From Pirellulales bacterium (GTDB taxonomy: Bacteria > Planctomycetota > Planctomycetia > Pirellulales > JAICIG01): a DNA stretch of 64,000 nucleotides. The position numbers and the translations under genes are program-made. The stretch is taken from contig DATLUO010000281.1 in the NCBI GenBank assembly GCA_035533075.1, forward strand, positions 1 through 64,000. Reading direction: 5' to 3'. The notes below the pieces were generated by a model. It saw nothing but the letters and a program-made list of their open reading frames with translations, did no database searches and was not told where the DNA came from. Of the stretch, positions 45,390 through 54,985 are shown in pieces (positions within the stretch are counted from its first letter, which is position 1; each line of letters opens with the position of its first letter).

Positions 45390-47240
45390 TCACGATGCCG
45401 GCTTCGTCACCACCTCCAGAATCTTCTGCTCGCGTGCCTCGAGCAGTCCGCCCTGCCAACTCAGGACCCATCGGCAAAAGAACGCTACCGCTACGCATTC
45501 GGCCACCGCCAGCGGCAGGAAGAGCGGCGCTGCGTGCGTCCAGCCAAGCTGTTCGTAGAGGGTTTCGATTCCCAGCGGTAAAAAGGTCGGCAACTGAGTC
45601 AGCGGAAAGAAGATCATGACCGCCATGAATTGCACCAGGACCGTTAACGCTTTGGGACTGGCGGGCTTCAGCGAGCCGGCGGCAAGGTAAATCGGCGTGA
45701 AAATCGAAAGCATGTTCATCAAGACGCAGAACAACAGATACATCGAGAGGAACTGCGGCGGCATCGCCGCCAGATGATCCAACCGCAACGGGCAAACCGC
45801 CTCCAACGCCGCCACCATAAAAGCCGTCATCCCGGCCGCCAGCGGGAAAAAAGCCAGGTTCTTGCCCAGCAGGATGTCGCGGCGAGAGGCCGCGCAGAGC
45901 ACAAACACCCGAAAGCCCTCGCGATCGAAACCGAACTGGTTGGCCATAAGCTGCATCATGCCGAACAGCACCACGATCATGGCCCCAATCGCCATCAGCG
46001 GCCGAAGCTCCGCCGGCAACGCATTCGGCTGCCTTAGCACCACGCCCCCCAGCACCACGCTCATGATGATGGGCGTCAACAACATCATTTTCGCTTCGGG
46101 CGACCGCAACAGCGAGCGAAAGCCGGCCAGCGCGATGGCCGACACCGGCTCTGACACGCCCGGCAAGCGCAGCTCCAAAAGCTGCGGGCCCGTCGTCCGT
46201 GCGACCGCCGGCGCGGGGGCGGGCGATGCGGCCACGGGCACCGGCTTGCCCTTCCGCGCGGTGAACTGGCCTTGGTAAAGCCGTAGCGTTGTGCGGTAAG
46301 ACCGCCACAGGCTGCCGGCGCCGATCGCCGTCAAACCTATCAGCGCCAGCAGCGGCACCCACAGGTTCCCTTCGGCCGCCTGCATGACACCCAGCGGCAG
46401 CCAGCCAATCGGCAGCACCCAATTCGATAGCGCGACTGCCCGCTGCCATTGTTGGGCGGTGGCGGCCATCGCCTCTTGGTTTTCGCGCTGATGTTTCTCC
46501 ATGATCTCCTGCTGACGGCGGAGATACTCCTGGGCCTCGCCTGGTTTCTTTTCGAATTCACGCTGCAACGATTCCAGTTCCCGGACATGTGCGAGGGAGC
46601 GGTCTGCCTGCTTCTGCCAGGGCGCAAACAGGTTCAGCACGTTGGGCAACTGGGCGATCAGCACGAACACGGCGGTGGCGCCCACAATCACGGTGCGGCG
46701 ACGGCGCGGGTTGGTCATCAGCGAAGCCAGCCATCCCTGAAACTGATAGCTCAGCGCCGTGACCATCAACAGCAACGCCGCGGCCAACGGCCACGCCACC
46801 AGCAGCAACAGGCCCTGCGAAAAAACCAGGCCCAAGGCGAACCCGAAGAGGATGGGCACGAACAGGATTGTGGTCAGCGAGACCAGCGAACTGAGATAGT
46901 TGATGATAAACGCGCCCTCCAGCGAGACCGGCAAGTGCAAGAACTTAGAGAGCGCCAGCGACTCCGTGCGCTGCAACTCGGTGAGCAGTCCAATTGCCCA
47001 GACGAAAACGAAGCCCAGTGCCAGCACGTCCCAGGCGTAAAGCAGGTTGATCGGCGCAACCTCGGCAAACGCATACCTGCCGAGCAGGCAGGAGCCGACG
47101 AACAAAGGCAGCGACGCGATGAGGGCGAACGCGACGAAGATGGCCGTGATCAAGAAGTTGATCCGGCCGCCGCGGCGCCAGCCATTGGCCAACAACCGCC
47201 AACGGAGCCAAACGAAGGCCCGCAGATGCTGCCAGTTCAC
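45390..47240 (-). CDS. ABC-2 type transporter permease
   Basis: A 616-residue membrane subunit with about 12 hydrophobic segments. A charged, predicted coiled-coil loop interrupts it near residues 225-275 (SLAHVRELESLQREFEKKPG, LRRQQEIMEKHQRENQEAMA). The first half resembles ABC-2 permeases (FLITAIFVAFALIASLPLFV); the second half again has six segments. The start is GTG at 47240, whose GTGA overlaps the TGA stop of the ATPase gene, a sign of coupled translation. With the ATPase it forms an exporter; the substrate is unknown. Confidence 0.82.
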   Translation of the reverse strand: MNWQHLRAFVWLRWRLLANGWRRGGRINFLITAIFVAFALIASLPLFVGSCLLGRYAFAEVAPINLLYAWDVLALGFVFVWAIGLLTELQRTESLALSKFLHLPVSLEGAFIINYLSSLVSLTTILFVPILFGFALGLVFSQGLLLLVAWPLAAALLLMVTALSYQFQGWLASLMTNPRRRRTVIVGATAVFVLIAQLPNVLNLFAPWQKQADRSLAHVRELESLQREFEKKPGEAQEYLRRQQEIMEKHQRENQEAMAATAQQWQRAVALSNWVLPIGWLPLGVMQAAEGNLWVPLLALIGLTAIGAGSLWRSYRTTLRLYQGQFTARKGKPVPVAASPAPAPAVARTTGPQLLELRLPGVSEPVSAIALAGFRSLLRSPEAKMMLLTPIIMSVVLGGVVLRQPNALPAELRPLMAIGAMIVVLFGMMQLMANQFGFDREGFRVFVLCAASRRDILLGKNLAFFPLAAGMTAFMVAALEAVCPLRLDHLAAMPPQFLSMYLLFCVLMNMLSIFTPIYLAAGSLKPASPKALTVLVQFMAVMIFFPLTQLPTFLPLGIETLYEQLGWTHAAPLFLPLAVAECVAVAFFCRWVLSWQGGLLEAREQKILEVVTKPAS

Positions 47241-48013
47241 GAGACGGCCCCCTGCAGCCAATCGAGCTTATGCGCCGCCTCGGGGTGCGCTCCCGCCTGT
47301 TCCAGAAAGCGGTCTTCCAGCGAACCGCCGCGGCGGATTGCGTCCAGCGAGTTCTGCTCGACCAGCCGGCCCTTGACGATGATGCCCAGGTGCGTGCAGA
47401 GGCGCTCGACGATCTCCAGCACGTGCGAAGTGAGAAAGACCGTCGACCCGCGGGCCACAAAGCCGGCCAGCAGATCGCGAATGACGCGCGACGTGACGGC
47501 ATCGACGCCTTCGAACGGTTCGTCGAGAAAGAGCAGATCGGGATTGGGCAGCAGTGCGGCGGCCATCGCCAGCTTTTTCTTCATGCCGTGCGAGTATTCG
47601 AGCGTGAGCTTCTTGCGTTCGTCGGCGAGTCCCAACAACCCCAGCAGCTCGTCCGAGCGGCTGTGGATGGTATCGCGCGGCATGAGGTGGATGCGGCCCA
47701 CGAAGGTCAGATACTCGCGGGCGGTGAGGTTGTCGAACAGCGCCAGGTCTTCGGGGATGACACCCACGCGGCGCTTGGCCTCGAGCGACTGGCGGCGGTC
47801 GAGCATGTTGCGGTCGAGCACGCTGATCTGCCCGGCGGAGGGCGCGAGCAGTCCCGTGAGCATTTTGATGGTGGTCGACTTGCCGGCCCCGTTGGGTCCC
47901 AGGAAGCCGTAAAACGTGCCGCGTTCGACCGCCAGGTCGATTCGATCGACGGCGCAGAAGTCGTTGAAGAACCTGCTGAGCTGGTGTGTCTCAATTGCCA
48001 GGCAGTTGGACAT
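47237..48013 (-). CDS. ABC transporter ATP-binding protein
   Basis: A 258-residue ATPase. Walker A is FLGPNGAGKSTTIKML, the signature is YSHGMKKKLAMAAALL (a variant of LSGGQ), Walker B is LLFLDEPFEGVD, and the switch His is in FLTSHVLEIV. The DrrA/NatA-type sequence fits an ABC-2 exporter. It is encoded first in a two-gene operon with the permease, overlapping it by four bases. Confidence 0.92.
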   Translation of the reverse strand: MSNCLAIETHQLSRFFNDFCAVDRIDLAVERGTFYGFLGPNGAGKSTTIKMLTGLLAPSAGQISVLDRNMLDRRQSLEAKRRVGVIPEDLALFDNLTAREYLTFVGRIHLMPRDTIHSRSDELLGLLGLADERKKLTLEYSHGMKKKLAMAAALLPNPDLLFLDEPFEGVDAVTSRVIRDLLAGFVARGSTVFLTSHVLEIVERLCTHLGIIVKGRLVEQNSLDAIRRGGSLEDRFLEQAGAHPEAAHKLDWLQGAVS

Positions 48014-48253
48014 GGGCGGCTCCGGCGTTCGCGTTGGGAAACCGACACTACGTTAACATAGCGCGGGGCCCGACGCCACCGCGGCGCAAAGATCGGGCCG
48101 CTTGCCGGTCCGCACGGCGGATCATATTATTCTTGCTGCGGTTCGCCTGACACGATCCTCACCCTATGAGCGTCCTACGAAAAGTATTCGGTCCCTCAAT
48201 CGACGAACTCTTGCGGCGGCTTCCGAGGCACAATTCCTGTGGACGTGTTGCAC

Positions 48254-48382
48254 ATGGAAATTCCGGGCCTGATCCTGGACATCGAGCGGCTGATTCCGCT
48301 TTACAACCTCTTCGGCGAAGTCCTGGACCAATTGTGCCACATTGGCACGGCGCACGAACATAATCCAAGAATCACTTTGTGA
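48254..48382 (+). CDS. possible tiny protein
   Basis: A 42-residue frame, MEIPGLILDIERLIPLYNLF then GEVLDQLCHIGTAHEHNPRI, has protein-like composition. A frame just upstream on the same strand (48166-) also looks coding for about 15 residues (MSVLRKVFGPSIDELL), so this may be a frameshifted small gene. A minus-strand frame at 48164-48361 is an alternative. It lies in the 505-bp gap between the ABC operon and the small membrane protein gene; nothing else is seen there. Confidence 0.25.
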   Translation: MEIPGLILDIERLIPLYNLFGEVLDQLCHIGTAHEHNPRITL

Positions 48383-48518
48383 CGCGATTGGAAACTGCCG
48401 GCCCTAGCTCCAGACGCTCCCCTACTTCAGACGCTTTCGGTTAAGGAACATGCCGGCCGGTCGTCGCCCGAAATGGCGAAGCTCGCCACCTTTTGATTAT
48501 AGTGATCGAACAGCCGTG

Positions 48519-48794
48519 CTACGGTTCGCCCTCTTCCGGCATGTCTTGCCGCTTCGCTCGCGGCCCCGCGCGATCGGCGAAGTCCACCGCCGCGAACGCC
48601 AAGGCGCACAGCACACATGTGGCGACGCCGGTGGCGAACAGCATGCCGACGCCGGCCAGGCGTTCGAGTTGCCGCGTGCTGAAGAGCGGCGTCTCGACCA
48701 GAAACACGACCACGGCCGCAATGGCCGCCAGCGCGCATATCGCCGCACCCAATATGAAAATGCCGAACAGGCCGCTTTTCATGAAATCGTGCAT
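48519..48794 (-). CDS. small two-helix membrane protein
   Basis: A 91-residue protein with two hydrophobic segments (LFGIFILGAAICALAAIAAV, VGMLFATGVATCVLCALAFA) joined by a short loop VETPLFSTRQLERLAG. The polar C-terminus ends EEGEP. It follows the VWA gene by 12 bp on the same strand and is probably in its operon. The function is unknown. Confidence 0.7.
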   Translation of the reverse strand: MHDFMKSGLFGIFILGAAICALAAIAAVVVFLVETPLFSTRQLERLAGVGMLFATGVATCVLCALAFAAVDFADRAGPRAKRQDMPEEGEP

Positions 48795-48806
48795 GCTTTG
48801 TCTCGC

Positions 48807-50201
48807 TCACTGATCGACGCGACGATACTCGCCGTAGTTGAGCAAGGCAAGGCCACTGAGGAACTGGTCGAAGGGGTTGAGCGGTCCGGGCGGCCCCACG
48901 CCGATGCCGATCGAGTTGATCGTCAGCCGCCGCGTCTGGTTCAGTGCGGTGAGCACGGCGACGATCTGCGCGGGGTTGTCGATCTTGCCGCCGGCCGGCT
49001 GACCGTCTGTAAGAAAATAGATCGACTCGGTGTCGAAGGCAAAAGCGGCTTCCAGCGCGTTATAGGAGGCCGTCTGCGGACCAAGGCCGCGCGACAGCAC
49101 CCAGGCGATCGCGGCGGCCTTGTTTTCGGGCGTCGAAGGCATCAGTTGGGCCGACCAGGGAAGCACCACGATGTCGAAGGAGAGCACGTTGAAATGCGTT
49201 CCTTCGGGCAGGCTGAGGATGGCGCTCGAAAGCTCGCGCTTGGCGGCCTCGATCCGCCCGCCCGCCATGCTGGCCGAGGTGTCGATCACAAACAGCAGCC
49301 GCGCCGCGTAGATCGGCAGCCCGTAATAGGTCGATTTCGACGGCATAGCCTGGGCCATGCTGTAAGTTTGCCCGGCGTCCTTGGGCGTCCCGCGTTGCTG
49401 GGCCTGCCACCACGTCATCCAGGCGCGGGGATCGACTCCGAACTTCCGGCCGCTGACGGAGGTCAGGTGCCGCACGATGTCGACGCGCACCTCGCCGGTG
49501 GCGGTCGCCAGGAGGTTGACGAGGGCTTCGGTCGACTTGAGCACCGTAATGCGGGTCAGCGATTGCACCACCGCGCGGCGGACGGCGAACAGGTTGTTGT
49601 ACGCACGCCGCTTGGCAATCTTCACCAGCGTGGCCACGCTGGTTTCGTCGTTCAGCAGGCCGAGCTGGTCGATCAACGTGAGCGCGATGGCCGCACCGGC
49701 ATGGGCGCGCTCGATGGTCTGGTCGAACAACTCCAGGGCGCGACGCTCGACGTCGGCGTCGCTCGACGCCATCACGGCCGCCAACGCGCCGCAAAGCGTT
49801 TCGCGCGGCTCCGAGCGTTTGACTTCTTTGGCCACGGTGTCGAGCAGATAATCGGCGACGGGACCGGGGCCGTTCAGTTCCAACAGGGTCTTATACGTTG
49901 TTTCCCGCACGTCGTCATAGGCGCTGGTGAGGCCGTGCTGGACGAGGAACCGGGCGGTTTCGGCGGCCGGAAAGGCCGCCAACTCACGGACGGCCGCCAC
50001 GCGGATGTTCGGCTTGCGGCTTTTCATTTTTTGCAGCACGGCGCGCTGCATTTCGCGTGAAGGCCCGGCGGGGGCCGCTTGTTTGTCGCCGTCCGAAGTG
50101 GGCGTGGTTTGGCTGGCCGAAGGTGGATTCGCGGCCGGTTCTGCCAGTGCCGTGCTTGCCGTAACGGCTGCGAAGAAGCCGGCGATGTGCAGCAATCTCA
50201 T
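48807..50201 (-). CDS. exported HEAT-repeat protein with a von Willebrand A domain
   Basis: A 464-residue protein. Residues 1-20 are a signal peptide. Residues about 55-230 are HEAT-like helices (IRVAAVRELAAFPAAETARF, VERRALELFDQTIERAHAGA). From about 300 a VWA domain follows: LLFVIDTSASMAGGRIEAAK holds the MIDAS DxSxS, and FLTDGQPAGG a further metal-site Asp. It would bind a protein partner through a metal ion in the periplasm or at the surface. Such HEAT/VWA proteins are frequent in planctomycetes. It is transcribed divergently from the PHP-like gene at 50325. Confidence 0.85.
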   Translation of the reverse strand: MRLLHIAGFFAAVTASTALAEPAANPPSASQTTPTSDGDKQAAPAGPSREMQRAVLQKMKSRKPNIRVAAVRELAAFPAAETARFLVQHGLTSAYDDVRETTYKTLLELNGPGPVADYLLDTVAKEVKRSEPRETLCGALAAVMASSDADVERRALELFDQTIERAHAGAAIALTLIDQLGLLNDETSVATLVKIAKRRAYNNLFAVRRAVVQSLTRITVLKSTEALVNLLATATGEVRVDIVRHLTSVSGRKFGVDPRAWMTWWQAQQRGTPKDAGQTYSMAQAMPSKSTYYGLPIYAARLLFVIDTSASMAGGRIEAAKRELSSAILSLPEGTHFNVLSFDIVVLPWSAQLMPSTPENKAAAIAWVLSRGLGPQTASYNALEAAFAFDTESIYFLTDGQPAGGKIDNPAQIVAVLTALNQTRRLTINSIGIGVGPPGPLNPFDQFLSGLALLNYGEYRRVDQ

Positions 50202-50324
50202 GGGGGCCTCTCAAGCTGGATGACACCGGTCGATTATAGTCGAAGCTGCCCGCGGGATCTTGCATCTGGTCCTGGAAAACGCTTCAATGACGGCGCTCGC
50301 CCAACAACATTAAGGAACCCCGCC

Positions 50325-53300
50325 ATGAAATGCTGCCGGTTTGCATCGTGGATCTTGGCGTTGTCGGCCGCCGCGGCCGTGCTGGTCTTTCTGGCCGCGC
50401 CCCCAAGGCCGGGATCGGGTCACGAAGAAGACGAAAAAGAAACCGAGCCGGGTCCGGCGATCGAGTTGCCCGAACGGCCTATCGAGCTGATCATCGAGCT
50501 CGGCCGCAAGGACGAAGAGCAGGTTTTTTGGGAAGGTGAGTTGAAGCTTTCGGAAGGAAAGATTCTCAACGTCGAGTTGATGCAGGCCGCCGCCAATTCC
50601 ACGCTCGACGGGGCGAAGTTCAAGGTCCGCGCGGCCCGGCGGCCCGGAGCCAAACCGGCCCAGCCGGGCAGGCAGAACCGCGGCGCGCAACGTCGTGCCC
50701 GGCAACAAAACCGCGCGGCCCGGCAGCAAGCCCGGCAGGCCAAGCCGCCGGCCGAGACTCCGGCCAAGGGCGATCAGCCGAAGCAGACCGCCGCGAAACC
50801 CGCCGCGCAGTTTCACCTGGTGCCCGTGCGAATGCGGGTGACGCTCGACGCGCCGCTCTCCGCCCGGCTGGAAATGGCCACCGATCGCGGCTCGTTCGAT
50901 TTTTCGCTGGAAGAAGCGACGTCGGGCGAGGAGCAGGAATATCTCGACGGTCAGGCCTCGGTGAGCGGCGAATTGGCGGCCATCCGCCTGACGGGCGCGA
51001 AGACCGAAGACGATTTCCCCGTCATGGCCAAGGCGCCCGACGGCACGGTCTGGCTGGCGTATGTCGAGTATACGCCGGGTCCGCCGGTGGTCTTCGAGCG
51101 CGTGGCGGCGGGCAATTTCGATCTGCTCGAACCGCACGGCCACGGCGACCACATCCGGCTGATGCAGTATGACGGCCGCTCGTGGCACGCGCCGCTCGAC
51201 GTGACCGAGGGCCAGCTCGACGTCTGGCGGCCAAGCATCGCCATCGACAAGCAGGGTATGGTGCGGCTGGCCTGGGCACAACCGGTCGACGGCGACTGGG
51301 AGATTTTCTCGCGCCGCTTCACTCCTCCGCGGCCCGGCATGCCCCGCGGCCGCTGGTCGGCCATCGAGCGCGTCACCAAGGTTGCGGGCACCGACTACAG
51401 TGTGCAGCTTGTCTGCGATGCGGGTGGGCAAGTCTGGGCCGCTTGGCAGGCCTGGCGCGACGGCAACTACGATATCCTGCTCGCCAAGGCCGGCGCCGAA
51501 GGCGGATGGAGCAAGCCCAAGACGATCTCGGACAGCAAGGCAGACGATTGGTCGCCCGCCGCCGCCGCCGATTCGCAAGGCCGCGTGTATGTGGCCTGGG
51601 ACACCTACGACCGCGACAACTACGACGTGAAATTGTACGTCGAAGGCGACAAGCCGCGGACGATGACGGTGGCCGATTCCGCGCGTTTCGAGGCCCGGCC
51701 GGCGCTGGTCTGCGACGCCGCCGACCGGCTCTGGGTGGCCTATGAAGAAGGCGACGAGCAGTGGGGCAAGGATTACGCTTCGGCCGACGGCTTTCGCAAA
51801 GTCGGCTTCGAGCGGAACCCAGGCTTCGCGTTGTACGTCAACCGCACGTTGCGGGTGAAGTGCGTGAGCGACGGCCAGTGGAAGCAGCCCAGCGCGTCGC
51901 TGGAAGAGGCTTTTGGCGACGTGCTGACGCGCGGCAAGAGCGTGCCGCGGCTGGCGACCGACGCCGCCGGCGGGCTGTGGCTCGCGTTGCGGCACCATCC
52001 GCTCAACGATGGAGCCGGTGAGGTCTGGCACAGCTACGCACTGCGCTACGACGGCAAAGAGTGGAGCGAACCGGTCCATCTCAACAATTCGTCGAACTTA
52101 ATGGATAATCGCCCGGCGCTGGTGCCGCTGGAGCAAGGGCTGCTGGCCGTCTACTCCAGCGACCGGCGCTATAACACACAGAACCGTGGCGAGGACGACC
52201 TGTACCTCACGCTGCTTGACGTGGACGGCCCAGCGGGCGAGCCGCAGCTTGTCGACGCCGAGGAGTCGCCCAAGGCCGAGGTCGAACCGGTGCATCCCCA
52301 TGAGAACGAGGACGTCGCTCGTCTCCGCGAGTTCCGCCTGACGGTGGGCGACAAGAAGCTGCGGCCGCTGCGCGGCGAGTTTCATCGGCACACCGAGTTC
52401 ACGGCCCACCGCGACCAGGACGGCCTGCTGGAAGACGCCTGGCGTTACGCGCTCGACGCCGGCCGGCTCGACTGGATGGGCGACGGCGACCACGACAACG
52501 GCAACGGCCACGAATATATGTGGTGGCTGATCCAGAAGACGACGGACGTGCATACCCATCCGCCGCACTTCGTGGCGGCCATGACCTACGAACGGAGCGT
52601 GGTGTATCCCAACGGCCACCGCAACGTGATGATGCCGCGGCGCGGCATCCGGCCGTTGCCGCGCGGCAAGCTGCCGGGCACGGCCGAAGAGGGCACTCCC
52701 GACACGAAGATGCTCTACGCTTATCTCAAGCACTTCGGTGCTATCTGTTCGTCGCACACCAGCGGCACGTCGATGGGCACCGACTGGCGCGACAACGACC
52801 CGGAAGTGGAGCCGGTGGTCGAGATTTACCAGGGACACCGCCACAACTACGAACACTTCGGGGCGCCGCGTTCGGCGACGGCCCAAACGCAGATCGGCGG
52901 CTATGAACCGGCCGGCTTCATCTGGAACGCTTTGGAGCGCGGCTATCGCCTCGGTTTCCAAAGCTCCAGCGATCACGTGAGCACGCACATGAGCTACGGC
53001 GTCGTGTTGGCCGAAGAGGCCTCGCGGCAGGGAATCATCGACGCCTTCAAAAAGCGGCACAGCTACGCCGCCACCGACAACATCATTCTCATCGTCCGCA
53101 GCGGCGACCAACTGATGGGCGACGAATTCGAGACTTCCGAGCGGCCGACGCTGGCGATCGAGGCCCACGGCACGGCGCCCATCGCCCGGCTGCACATCAT
53201 TCGCGACAACAAGTATCTCGACACGCTGGAGCCGGGCCAGCGCGACGTCGAGCGCACCTTCACCGATATGGACGCTCAGCCGGGCAAGACGAGCTATTAC

Positions 53301-53372
53301 TATGTCCGCGTCGAGCAAGACGACGGCAACCTCGCCTGGGCCTCGCCGATGTGGATCACGTACAAGCCGTGA
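50325..53372 (+). CDS. secreted protein with propeller-like repeats and a PHP-like metal hydrolase domain
   Basis: A 1015-residue exported protein (signal peptide SWILALSAAAAVLVFLAA). Residues about 30-170 include a basic low-complexity stretch (RGAQRRARQQNRAARQQARQ). Residues about 210-650 have repeats such as SIAIDKQGMVRLAWAQPVDG and AAADSQGRVYVAWDTYDRDN, as in a sialidase-like propeller. From about 680 a PHP-like domain shows GEFHRHTEFTAHRDQDG, WMGDGDHDNGNG and CSSHTSGTSMG, and later FQSSSDHVSTH, with the expected metal-binding His and Asp. It may cleave a phosphate or amide bond. The start at 50325 is chosen for the signal peptide and an AAGGAA ribosome binding site. Confidence 0.72.
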   Translation: MKCCRFASWILALSAAAAVLVFLAAPPRPGSGHEEDEKETEPGPAIELPERPIELIIELGRKDEEQVFWEGELKLSEGKILNVELMQAAANSTLDGAKFKVRAARRPGAKPAQPGRQNRGAQRRARQQNRAARQQARQAKPPAETPAKGDQPKQTAAKPAAQFHLVPVRMRVTLDAPLSARLEMATDRGSFDFSLEEATSGEEQEYLDGQASVSGELAAIRLTGAKTEDDFPVMAKAPDGTVWLAYVEYTPGPPVVFERVAAGNFDLLEPHGHGDHIRLMQYDGRSWHAPLDVTEGQLDVWRPSIAIDKQGMVRLAWAQPVDGDWEIFSRRFTPPRPGMPRGRWSAIERVTKVAGTDYSVQLVCDAGGQVWAAWQAWRDGNYDILLAKAGAEGGWSKPKTISDSKADDWSPAAAADSQGRVYVAWDTYDRDNYDVKLYVEGDKPRTMTVADSARFEARPALVCDAADRLWVAYEEGDEQWGKDYASADGFRKVGFERNPGFALYVNRTLRVKCVSDGQWKQPSASLEEAFGDVLTRGKSVPRLATDAAGGLWLALRHHPLNDGAGEVWHSYALRYDGKEWSEPVHLNNSSNLMDNRPALVPLEQGLLAVYSSDRRYNTQNRGEDDLYLTLLDVDGPAGEPQLVDAEESPKAEVEPVHPHENEDVARLREFRLTVGDKKLRPLRGEFHRHTEFTAHRDQDGLLEDAWRYALDAGRLDWMGDGDHDNGNGHEYMWWLIQKTTDVHTHPPHFVAAMTYERSVVYPNGHRNVMMPRRGIRPLPRGKLPGTAEEGTPDTKMLYAYLKHFGAICSSHTSGTSMGTDWRDNDPEVEPVVEIYQGHRHNYEHFGAPRSATAQTQIGGYEPAGFIWNALERGYRLGFQSSSDHVSTHMSYGVVLAEEASRQGIIDAFKKRHSYAATDNIILIVRSGDQLMGDEFETSERPTLAIEAHGTAPIARLHIIRDNKYLDTLEPGQRDVERTFTDMDAQPGKTSYYYVRVEQDDGNLAWASPMWITYKP

Positions 53373-53387
53373 GGTTCCCAGGTCTCG

Positions 53388-54110
53388 TCATGGATCAATA
53401 CCCAGTGGATCGTCGGCGATCGGCACGGCCTGGTTCAACGCCGCACGGGCCAGGCGGGCGATGAATACCGTGGCGGCGAAAGTGGCCAGCAGGCCGAACG
53501 CGAGAAAAACGCTTTGGACCATGCTACCCTGATAACGGCCGCCGGCCAATTCGGCCAGGCTCTCCAGCGTCGAGCCGAGCCAGACGTAAAGCACCGTGCC
53601 CGGCAGCATGCCGATCCACGACGCCAGCAGAAAATCGCGGAAGCGGATGCCCGTCACGGCGAACACGTAGTTGGTGAGCGCGTAGGGAAAAACCGGCGAC
53701 AGGCGGAGCAGGATCACGATCTTGAAGCCGTGGCGGCCGATCGCTTCGTCGAGCGCCCGAAAGCGGCGATTGGCGGAGACCCGTTTTTCCATCCAGCCGC
53801 GGGCCACCGTGCGGCCGATCCAGAACGCCGCCGCCGCTCCCGCCACACTGGCCAGCGAGACGACGGGCACCCCGAGCGGTACGCCGAACAGAAATCCCGC
53901 CCCCACCGTGAGGACCGCCCCCGGCACGAAAAGCACGGTCGCGACAACGTACACCGCGACGAGCGCGAGCGGGCCCCAGACGCCCATCGCCCGCACGGCT
54001 TGCAGAATCGCTTCCAACGCTTCACGAACAGGAAGCACGACCAACGCCGTCGCCACGGCCGCGGCCAGCACCAGGAACACGAGAATGCGCGCAGTCGGGC
54101 CGGGCTTCAT
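53388..54110 (-). CDS. TVP38/TMEM64-family membrane protein
   Basis: A 240-residue inner-membrane protein of the DedA/VTT superfamily. The core shows VPGAVLTVGAGFLFGVPLGV, then GAAAAFWIGRTVARGWM and FKIVILLRLSPVFPYALTNY, the family signature with the conserved Arg and Pro. Six hydrophobic segments are visible. Relatives are thought to be lipid scramblases or transporters. It is followed upstream by a ferredoxin gene 12 bp away on the same strand, with which it may form an operon. Confidence 0.9.
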   Translation of the reverse strand: MKPGPTARILVFLVLAAAVATALVVLPVREALEAILQAVRAMGVWGPLALVAVYVVATVLFVPGAVLTVGAGFLFGVPLGVPVVSLASVAGAAAAFWIGRTVARGWMEKRVSANRRFRALDEAIGRHGFKIVILLRLSPVFPYALTNYVFAVTGIRFRDFLLASWIGMLPGTVLYVWLGSTLESLAELAGGRYQGSMVQSVFLAFGLLATFAATVFIARLARAALNQAVPIADDPLGIDP

Positions 54111-54122
54111 GTCGAGCGTTCG

Positions 54123-54482
54123 TTACTTATCGACCCACTCGACGGGCTGCGGCTGGATGGTGTCGGCCGGCCGCGCTCCCGCGTCTTGGCGGCCGCTGCC
54201 CGCCAGCCGGCTGATGGCTTGGACCGTAATGTCATGGTCGCACGTCATTTGGCAGCTCAACCGCACGCCGGTAAGGCCGCGGGCGGCAAGCACGTTCTTT
54301 TCCGCCGCGGTCATTTTTTCCGGCTCTCCGGCAACGAAGTGGACGCGGCAGGTGGTGCATCGGGCGTTTCCGCCGCAGGCATGGAGCTGGTCGATGCCGG
54401 CCTCGTCTTCCAACGCCAGCACCAGCCGCTTGCCCGCGGGCACTTCGAATTCTCCCACGCCTTCCACGGTCAGCTTGGGCAT
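54123..54482 (-). CDS. 2Fe-2S ferredoxin
   Basis: A 119-residue electron carrier of the plant/adrenodoxin fold. The cluster ligands are in HACGGNARCTTCRVHF (CX5CX2C) and the distant LSCQMTCDHD. The start at 54482 follows GGAGAGGAG by a good distance and opens on MPKLTVEGVGEFEV. The longer frame to 54560 is not supported. The last 25 residues are proline-rich and probably disordered. Its partner reductase is not in the window. Confidence 0.9.
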   Translation of the reverse strand: MPKLTVEGVGEFEVPAGKRLVLALEDEAGIDQLHACGGNARCTTCRVHFVAGEPEKMTAAEKNVLAARGLTGVRLSCQMTCDHDITVQAISRLAGSGRQDAGARPADTIQPQPVEWVDK

Positions 54483-54507
54483 CGCGGTTTCTCCTCTCCA
54501 AGTGGTG

Positions 54508-54795
54508 TCAAAAATCCGGGTCTTGCCAATCACTGAGATCGAGGCCCGTTCGATCGGCAAGCCGGGAGTGGGCCACGTTCTCTCCCCGCGGGTGCGGGCC
54601 GGAATGGTTGGCGTGCGGCCCCGGCGCGCGCCCGATCCAATCCGCCTGATAAATCTCTCCGAGGTATTTTCCGGTGGTCGAGTAGGCCGTGGTGCCGGCT
54701 AAAAAACCGACGTACTGGCCGAGGTGGTCATACAGCGCGTCGTTGGAATACCAACCGGCGAACATGCCCGATCGCAACTTCCAGACCGGCGTCAT
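54508..54795 (-). CDS. 4-fold beta flower-type small protein
   Basis: A 95-residue protein. The first half, SGMFAGWYSNDALYDHLGQY followed by VGFLAGTTAYSTTGKYLGEI, has the short repeated turns of the small '4-fold beta flower' family. The tail (HANHSGPHPRGENVAHS) is polar. The start at 54795 is chosen to open on MTPVWKLRSGMFAGWYS. No signal peptide. The function of the family is not known to me. It lies 26 bp upstream of the ferredoxin gene on the same strand. Confidence 0.6.
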   Translation of the reverse strand: MTPVWKLRSGMFAGWYSNDALYDHLGQYVGFLAGTTAYSTTGKYLGEIYQADWIGRAPGPHANHSGPHPRGENVAHSRLADRTGLDLSDWQDPDF

Positions 54796-54985
54796 CCGAG
54801 CCTCGCGGACTGATAGAACCCTTTGTTGATCGACGCCTGAATGGTATCGGTCGCGGGTCAAGTTGTCCAGGAAAACCTGGCAATCGTGGCGACGGCAGCT
54901 TACAATAACGGTCGTTCGTGCGGAACGGAGCGAGGCATTGGATGTTCCCACACGTCGTGGGAGTCACTACCGAGAGGCCACGCCC

